Shown here piece after piece: positions 57,828 to 64,000 of a DNA stretch of 64,000 bases. The position numbers and the translations under genes are program-made. Source of the stretch: Telmatactis stephensoni (lineage: Eukaryota; Cnidaria; Anthozoa; Actiniaria; Isophelliidae). The notes beneath the pieces are model-generated. The model searched no databases. It had not been told where the DNA came from and worked only from the letters and a program-made list of their open reading frames with translations. Positions within the stretch are counted from its first letter, which is position 1; the number at the start of each line of letters is the position of its first letter. The DNA is taken from contig JALIZF010001035.1 of the NCBI GenBank assembly GCA_029948255.1, forward strand, positions 1-64,000, given 5' to 3'.

Positions 57828-60647
57828 ATGAACAACAAAAAGACAAGACAAATTATCTATGTAATTCAAGACCTCGAGACGCCACTTCTTAGCAGAGAAG
57901 CATCTACAGTGCTTGGCGGAATCACAAGAGTCAACGAAGTGACACATGATGAGAAGTCACGCAACGAGTCACGCAACGAAAAGTCTAAGAAAGATTTACC
58001 ACGCAACGATTACAAAGAACAGTTCCCACAATTGTTCCATAGAATGGGTTGTATGGAAGGTGAATATACAATTGCCCTTGATCTCGACGTTAAGCCATTC
58101 AACTTGACCGCACCGCGGAAAATACCAATACCACTTCAAGAGAAAGTGAAAGCAGAACTTGAACGGATGGAAAGCATTGATGTCATCGAGAGAGTTGACC
58201 AACCGACTGATTGGTGTTCTCCAATTGTGGTGGTGCCGAAGTCCAATGGAAAAGTACGCATTTGCGGCGACTATGTACAACTCAACAAAGCCGTCAAGAG
58301 GGAGGTCTATCAAATGCCTACTACGGAGGAAACGTTAGCAAAGCTGGCGGGCGTACAAGTGTGTTCAAAACTTGACGCAAACTGTGGGTTTTGGCAGAGG
58401 AAGCTAGACGATCAGTCCAAACTTCTGACGACGTTCATTACACCCTGGGGGAGGTATTGCTACAAACGCTTACCTTTTGGCATTTCGTCAGCTCCTGAAC
58501 ATTTTCAGAAAACAATGCAAACAATCCTAGAAGGTCTGCCGGGAGTAGTGTGTCAAATTGATGATATGTTAGTGTATGGTGCCACACGAGAAGAGCATGA
58601 TGAGAGACTGACAGCAGTCCTACAAAAGCTGCAAGACTCAAATGTAACCCTCAACGAGGAGAAATGCGAATTCGCAAAAGACAATGTGAAATTCCTGGGC
58701 CATATCGTTGGAAAAGATGGTATTAAGATTGATCCCAGTAAAGTTACAGCCATCAAAGAAATGAAAGAACCCTCAGATGTATCCGAGCTACGACGTTTTC
58801 TGGGTATGATCAACCAAGTGGGGAAGTACATATCAAACCTAGCTGAGCTGACAAAGCCACTGAGAGATCTACTAGTGAAGGAAAGTTCATGGTTATGGGG
58901 TGAAAGCCAGCGTGCTGCTTTTCAGACCATTAAAGACCAGCTGAGCACTACACCAACCCTTGCTGTCTACGATACCACTCTCGAGACAAAAGTGTCCGCA
59001 GATGCATCATCGTACGGCATTGGAGCAGTGCTTACCCAAAAGAGTGTTAATGGTGTGTGGAAACCTGTTGCGTATATATCTAGGGCTTTGACACCAACCG
59101 AGACTAGATATGCGCAGATCGAGAAGGAAGCACTGGCGACAACGTGGGCCTGCGAGCGACTGGAAGACTACCTGTTAGGTAAACGGTTCCACATCGAGAC
59201 GGACCACAAGCCTCTTGTTCCGCTGTTTGGCGTGAAAAACCTCGGGGAACTTCCTCCTAGAATTCAACGACTGCGTATGCGTCTGATGAAGTTTGACTTC
59301 ACAATATCCCATGTTCCAGGGAAAAGTCTTGTCACAGCGGATACACTGTCGAGAGCACCTCTAAGCAACGATCAAAATACAGAGTTAGAAGAGGAGATCA
59401 ACTTGTACGTCAACCACGTATACTCTACTCTACCCTTCTCGGATCCTCGACTGGAGTCCATAAAAGCAAGACAACGAGAAGATGAAGTCTGCCGGCTCAT
59501 CAGGGAATACAGCGAAGTTGAGTGGCCTGAGCGCAACAAGCTACCAGGGGCACTACAGCCTTACTGGCCTTTCAGAGGAAACCTTACAGTTATCCATGAC
59601 CTTCTGGTGTATGACGAGAGAATTGTCATCCCTTCCCAAATGAGATTAGAGATCTTAGACCGGATCCACGAGGGTCACCAGGGTATCACCAAGTGTCGTG
59701 AGAGAGCCAAGTCAGCGGTATGGTGGCCCGGTTTAAGCCGCCAAATTGAAGATATGGTGAGCAACTGTCGAAAGTGTACAGAACATCGCAGTAACCCAAA
59801 AGAGCCACTTATCCCGACGGCAGTGCCAGACAGACCATGGCAAAAGCTTGGAACAGACCTGTGCTACCTGAAAGGAAAGCCTTACTTAGTGGTCGTAGAC
59901 TACTTTTCCAAGTTCGTGGAAGTAAGCCTGTTGACATCAGAGTCTTCGCAAGAAACCATCCGAGCCCTTAAGTCAATCTTCGCACGTCATGGTATACCGG
60001 AAGTGTTACGTAGCGACAATGGACCGCAGTACAGTTCCGCAGAGTTCGCGAAGTTTGCGAAGGATTGGGAGTTTCAACACATCACCAGCAGTCCTATTTA
60101 CCCACAATCCAATGGTAGTGCCGAACGAGCAGTTCAAACAGTAAAGCATCTTCTGATCAAGTCATCTGATCCAAACAAAGCTCTACTGGCGTACCGATCT
60201 ACTCCTCTAGAAGTAGGAAAATCACCAGCAGAACTTCTGTTCGGAAGAAAACTGAGAAATGGAGTTCCCGGCATTCCAACAAGCTTAGAACCAAAATGGC
60301 CTGGTTTGGAGAAAGTAAAGGAACATTCTATACAACAGAAACTTAATCAGAAAGCATACTACGACAAACGTTATGGAGTAAGAGACCTACCACCTTTACA
60401 AGTTGGACAAAAGGTCTGGGTGCCAGACAGGAAGGAATCAGCTACAGTAGCCAGACATGCAGATTCCCCTCGTTCTTACATCGTCAACACGCCTAAAGGA
60501 CAAGTGCGTCGCAACCGACGTTTTCTGTTACCTTGTGCGAACGAACAACCGCACGCAAGTGAAGAGAGAAACATAAAAGAACCAGGTGGACCCCACCGTA
60601 CTCGCTCTGGTAGGAACGTTGTGCCACCAAACAGATTGGACCTTTAA
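57828..60647 (+). CDS. Ty3/Gypsy Pol polyprotein (RT, RNase H, integrase), partial
   Basis: 939 aa from the first ATG, uninterrupted. The start shows the end of a retropepsin (LETPLLSREASTVLGGI). Reverse transcriptase follows with KLDANCGFWQ, LPFGISSAPE and QIDDMLVYG (the xxDD catalytic box, I-D-D here). RNase H has SADASSYGIGA, QIEKEALA and ETDHKPL. Integrase has the HHCC zinc finger (HEGHQGITKCRER...CRKC) and D-D-E residues (GTDLCYL; RSDNGPQYSS; PQSNGSAERAV). There is no gag and the start codon is an internal Met, so the frame is intact but expression without a 5' LTR is doubtful. An intact frame despite the loss suggests recent insertion and deletion. Confidence 0.9.
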   Translation: MNNKKTRQIIYVIQDLETPLLSREASTVLGGITRVNEVTHDEKSRNESRNEKSKKDLPRNDYKEQFPQLFHRMGCMEGEYTIALDLDVKPFNLTAPRKIPIPLQEKVKAELERMESIDVIERVDQPTDWCSPIVVVPKSNGKVRICGDYVQLNKAVKREVYQMPTTEETLAKLAGVQVCSKLDANCGFWQRKLDDQSKLLTTFITPWGRYCYKRLPFGISSAPEHFQKTMQTILEGLPGVVCQIDDMLVYGATREEHDERLTAVLQKLQDSNVTLNEEKCEFAKDNVKFLGHIVGKDGIKIDPSKVTAIKEMKEPSDVSELRRFLGMINQVGKYISNLAELTKPLRDLLVKESSWLWGESQRAAFQTIKDQLSTTPTLAVYDTTLETKVSADASSYGIGAVLTQKSVNGVWKPVAYISRALTPTETRYAQIEKEALATTWACERLEDYLLGKRFHIETDHKPLVPLFGVKNLGELPPRIQRLRMRLMKFDFTISHVPGKSLVTADTLSRAPLSNDQNTELEEEINLYVNHVYSTLPFSDPRLESIKARQREDEVCRLIREYSEVEWPERNKLPGALQPYWPFRGNLTVIHDLLVYDERIVIPSQMRLEILDRIHEGHQGITKCRERAKSAVWWPGLSRQIEDMVSNCRKCTEHRSNPKEPLIPTAVPDRPWQKLGTDLCYLKGKPYLVVVDYFSKFVEVSLLTSESSQETIRALKSIFARHGIPEVLRSDNGPQYSSAEFAKFAKDWEFQHITSSPIYPQSNGSAERAVQTVKHLLIKSSDPNKALLAYRSTPLEVGKSPAELLFGRKLRNGVPGIPTSLEPKWPGLEKVKEHSIQQKLNQKAYYDKRYGVRDLPPLQVGQKVWVPDRKESATVARHADSPRSYIVNTPKGQVRRNRRFLLPCANEQPHASEERNIKEPGGPHRTRSGRNVVPPNRLDL

Positions 60648-60719
60648 ATGTACTCTCGAACATTGTTTAGATAGAGTTTTTATTTTGAAATCGTTTCCAT
60701 TATAACTGAAAAAGAGAGA

Positions 60720-60838
60720 TGTAGTATTATGTAACAACACGTGATTATTATTGACCTTAAGTATCATGTATCATTATATCAAGTAGTGTGAGAGCTGAAT
60801 AAAGTCTCTTGATTGCCGGCTGTCGTAGTGATATTACA
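60720..60838 (+). repeat. 3' LTR of the Gypsy element
   Basis: 119 bp, TG...CA ends, preceded by AAAAAGAGAGA (polypurine tract) and containing AATAAA. No complete 5' partner remains for a divergence estimate. Confidence 0.75.
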
Positions 60839-60844
60839 ACATAG

Positions 60845-61042
60845 TCCACAGATAATCATACTGGGAAGTCTGTGGCAGTGCATGTGAAAGAGTGTTACCC
60901 CGTGAAAGATTTTAGTCGCTTGTGAAAGACTTGTGCACTGTGAAACATTGTTGTGTTCTGTGAAAGATTGTTGTGTTCCACGAAACTTTGTTGTGTTTTC
61001 AAAGCAATTTTGCATTTGTGTTTTGCCCCTGTGGGCCACCGT
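60845..61042 (-). mobile_element. Foldback family Z, copy 3
   Basis: Minus orientation: reads from GGGCCACCGT (61042) through the satellite (TTGTGTTCCACGAAACTTTG, TGTGAAAGATTGTTG) to GACTTCCCAGTATGATTATC, where the Gypsy element interrupts. Confidence 0.75.
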
Positions 61043-61139
61043 AGAAGCTCCATGTCCACGGACCTGAAAAATGTTCAACCAAAACGACATTAATATAAAA
61101 AATCTGAAAGAAATTTCTCATCCTCATTAACTAATTAGT

Positions 61140-61313
61140 TGCTTGTGAAAGACTTGTGTACTGTAAAACATTGTTGGGTCTTGTTGTGTTCTGTGAAAAA
61201 TTGTTGTGTTCCACGAAACATTGTTGTGTTCAGTGAAAGATTGTTGTGTTCCACGAAACTTTGTTGTGTTTTCAAAGCAATTTTGCATTGTGTTTTGCCC
61301 CTGTGGGCCACCG
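61140..61313 (-). mobile_element. Foldback family Z, copy 4
   Basis: Minus orientation: satellite units with CCACGAAACATTG, AGTGAAAGATTG and GGGCCACCGT end, about 100 bp from copy 3. It begins at TTGCTTGTGAAAGACTTG. Confidence 0.75.
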
Positions 61314-61314
61314 T

Positions 61315-62550
61315 AAAGTCTGCGTTAGGACGCCTTAAATTGCATTAAGTTGCTGTATAAAAACGGCGACTTAAGGACCCGGGATGCAACATCCCTGAGG
61401 AATCGGCTGCTGTGCACTATTTGTGACTAAAAAGTGACTACCATTTAATATCAGTGCACCGGACGACACTATGCCTCTGAGATCAATTCGACTATTCTGA
61501 CCAGCCATACATTAAAGCCATGATAAGTGACAAAGAAAAGCTTTCATCCAAGGAGACCGAGGTAAATATGAGCAACTGAAAGCGAAGTTGCACGACTGAT
61601 AAACAATGATTACAACAACAAAGATCACCGTTTCCGCTACTTCGAACCTGGCAAGTGGTACAGATTTATCCATTGTCTGGAGCTCGTCAACATCCCTCAA
61701 TCGAATGCCGCAAGTGCTAGAGTATTTTCAATAAAGTCATCATTATTATTAAGCTTTTCGGACGAGATATTTACGAAAACTGACGCTGATAATTTTTCTG
61801 CTGACCAAACTGTCACCTCTCCTAACATACAAGGCATTATACCTTAAGATCACCTTTATCAACAACATGATTTAGCGAATTTTTAGCGAGTTTCTGAAAA
61901 TCGCTAGCTACATTACTAGAGAAATTGCTAAATTTCGTAGTCGCTAAAAATAGTAACCTTAAGGTAGGACGTATTCACCAACTCAGCTTTCGTTGCATAT
62001 GACATTTGTTCTTTGAGCAAAAAAGGTTTATATACAAAACTGATATTGACTCTGAACTACCTTTTGGTGTCCTTATTATGAGAGGCAATAAAGCATTTTC
62101 CGTACAGTGTACGAGTAGTCCGGATGAAGCAGCCATATTTTTTGTAAACTAAAAGAAATTTCCACAAACAAATTTGGCAAAATAGGAAGAACGTGTATAT
62201 TAAAAGACAATGGCTTTTGGATACAACTAATATTAACTTCTCGATAAAAACACATCACAATTTGAGATTTACGAGTGAGTACTCATTCAGTTACGAGCGT
62301 TTTACTGGGCGTAGTAGGGTCATCAAACACACACGATTTTATCCGCTTAGATTTAATAAATACGATATGATCGAAGTCTTTTTTTAGTTACAGGTCAAAA
62401 AGACCGTTTTTCATTTTGCACATGTGTACATTATATGGTCTTTTCGCATTATTTAGAAGTTTCAGACAACGCAAATTTGCGGTATCCAATGATTTTTTTT
62501 CAAGAGTAATAGTAAGAGGTCTGACATTACTGAGCTAATTACGCTACACA
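61315..62550. other. Repeat-derived stretch without a gene
   Basis: 61725-61750 holds CAATAAAGTCATCATTATTATT, which looks like an element 3' end. 61852-61968 is the second copy of the 36474 inverted repeat (GATTTAGCGAATTTTTAGCG mirrored by TTGCTAAATTTCG and CGCTAAAAATAGTAACC). No coding gene recognised. Confidence 0.4.
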
Positions 62551-62554
62551 TGTA

Positions 62555-62890
62555 CCATCTCGCTCGTTACGTGCAAATGTGAGTTTTTCTATTTGTGGTC
62601 CAGTACTCTGGAACTCTCTTCCACAAGGTGTTAAGCACTATGCAAGTTTAGACAGTTGGTTTTGGAAAAAAATTCTAACTAGACATCTCTTTTCAATAAA
62701 GCACATAGATTATCTTGTGCATTTAGTAATTTCAAGCATACAGCATATCTTACTTTCTTTAATTAATTTTTTACCAAATCATTCATTAATATTAGGGATA
62801 TGTTTGTTCTTTATCTGTGTTATAAATTTATAAAAAGACTTCATATATATATAAGTTCATGTAATAGCACTATCTGACAAATAAAGTTCT
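62555..62890 (+). pseudogene. LINE 3' end remnant
   Basis: The frame SFSICGPVLWNSLPQGVKHY, ASLDSWFWKKILTRHLF is the C-terminal block of non-LTR retrotransposon ORF2. AATAAA at about 62879 follows. Upstream RT domains are absent. Confidence 0.7.
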
Positions 62891-63663
62891 TTAATTATTC
62901 GCGATAGTGTAAAGCAACTTTTTCGCAACAGATTGTATTCAAATTGTGCACGGTAAACCTTGTAACATTATTTCACGCTTTCAAATATCGATGGTACAGT
63001 GTTTGTCTTATAGTGTAAACTATTTAGAAATAATTAGATCACGTTTTCTCAGTAAGACGATTGAAAATTACAGAAATCGGTTGATGTTTACCTTAGAAAA
63101 TTCGAGACAAAATCTACATTTCTTTCACCGCAAAAATAACCGCGGGCCACAAAAGCTAAAAGGTCCTCGCAGTGATGTACCTAATTAATCAATTTTATCA
63201 AGAATTCAATCTGAAATATTATCAAATATTGGTTTATATTTACTTTTTTGGTTATTCTTTTCGGTGGCATTTGATGAAGCAGTCATGAAGTTCAGCTGTT
63301 TCGTCTTCGTTGGACCGATGAGAAATCTCTAATTCAGCCTATACAAGCAAAATACAGCTTGAATACTATCAATGTATAAGTTATATATGCTTTCTCACTT
63401 ATTTGCAAAGCCATTTCGGCGTCTAAACGAATGAAAAAAAAATCTATACCGATTAATTATCTGCTTAATTAATCAAAATTAAGACATCGTATCTTTTTTT
63501 TATCACTATGTCTTTAATGCGGGCTGATGTCGACCGGATTTAATCGGCTTCAGATGTTTAGTTAGTGACATGTAGTTATTAGACTGTTTTTCATTCATTT
63601 TTCTCATCTATATTCGGATTCGTTGAATATTGCAATAATTATCATAATTAATGTGTGTATTGT

Positions 63664-63670
63664 TATAAAA
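63664..63670 (+). promoter_or_regulatory. TATA box
   Basis: TATAAAA is about 40 bases before the ATG at 63708, placing the start site around 63693-63697 and giving a very short leader. Confidence 0.5.
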
Positions 63671-63707
63671 AGCAACGCAGATCAATACGCTGTCAGTGCA
63701 AACCTTG

Positions 63708-63922
63708 ATGAGGGGGAACAAAATGGCCAAAATTTTCATGCTACTTTTGGGGATGAATTTTCACCTCATAAAGTGTGGTCAGGTTTTTCATAAAGCGTGT
63801 GCGACAAAAACTGGACGGGACATTGATGGTGCTTCGGCTATGCAAAGAATAATTGTAGAACCATTGCAAAGTCTTCACAATCAACTGTCAGTTATTCCTG
63901 ATCCTACGAACATTTGCCATTT
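63708..63922 (+). CDS. Probable first exon of a secreted protein (runs off window)
   Basis: ATG at 63708 opens MRGNKMAKIFMLLLGMNFHL, with a basic N-region and a hydrophobic core (IFMLLLGMNFHLI): a likely signal peptide, with cleavage possible near KCG/Q. It continues FHKACATKTGRDIDGASAMQ to IPDPTNICH and a strong donor (ATTT/GTAAGT) at 63923, phase 2. I do not recognise a family. The internal ATG at MAKIF is an alternative start. The rest lies beyond the window. Confidence 0.5.
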
Positions 63923-64000
63923 GTAAGTAATACGCGGCATAAACCTTAACCATTTATTTTATGTTTTTATTTATTATTTGCTTCATTTTGTACACGAAAT

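Larger units (their letters stand above)
57797..60838 (+). mobile_element. Ty3/Gypsy retrotransposon, 5'-deleted, TSD ACATA
   Basis: ACATA stands on both sides (57792-57796, 60839-60843). The 3' LTR is about 60720-60838 (TGTAGTATTA...ATATTACA) with AATAAA near 60799 and a purine-rich tract just before it. At the left only TGTAGTATT of an LTR remains before the sequence jumps to the end of the protease region: most of the 5' LTR, gag and protease are gone. It is inserted into family Z copy 3. Confidence 0.85.

Noticed and set aside
62193..63188. Plus ORFs of 64 and 80 codons around the LINE tail
   Set aside because: No recognisable domain; AT-rich chance frames.

Overview
The window looks like nuclear DNA of an invertebrate animal, most likely an anthozoan cnidarian (coral or sea anemone). 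This is an inference from AT-rich DNA, genes cut into many short exons with GT-AG introns, KDZ-type transposase sequence of a kind I associate with cnidarians, and a mix of DIRS, Ty3/Gypsy, non-LTR and foldback elements. No species can be named from sequence alone.

Layout. (1) 404-3898, + strand: the 3' part of a host-like gene ending in a PHD-type zinc finger, reconstructed as five exons in one continuous frame. (2) 6261-15909, - strand: a nine-exon gene for a KDZ-family transposase-like protein (about 686 aa) with the CxC zinc cluster and a plausible D-D-E catalytic core, with no frame break. (3) 16.1-22.6 kb: gene-free, repeat-rich DNA with a 66-bp minisatellite carrying a higher-order period, a 49-bp satellite, a 12-bp BamHI-site repeat and an 11-bp array of a palindromic motif. 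(4) 23725-45387, + strand: a complete 20-exon gene for TYW4/LCMT2, the wybutosine-synthesis carboxymethyltransferase (713 aa: methyltransferase plus kelch propeller). All 19 introns have plausible junctions and keep frame. Its introns hold many small inverted-repeat transposons, several within 15-50 bases of a splice site. (5) 45.4-48.0 kb: dispersed repeats and two candidate exons of an unrecognised gene; the second appears split by a Tc1/mariner-like miniature element. (6) 48.2-61.3 kb: a transposon graveyard with four copies of a foldback family carrying 40-bp satellites, two non-LTR retrotransposon 3' ends, a 3' DIRS-like piece with an intact-looking tyrosine recombinase, and a Ty3/Gypsy element with an intact pol frame but no gag or 5' LTR. 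(7) 63.66 kb to the end, + strand: a TATA box and probable first coding exon with a signal peptide, running off the window.

The host genes do not form a pathway. TYW4 acts in tRNA-Phe modification, the PHD gene is probably nuclear, and the last is probably secreted. What unifies the window is mobile DNA: many elements can be delimited by target-site duplications visible in the sequence (TTA, TTAA, TA, ACATA and 7-9 bp types), and nested insertions give a relative chronology. All exon models were built by reading splice sites and frames by eye; none has transcript support here.
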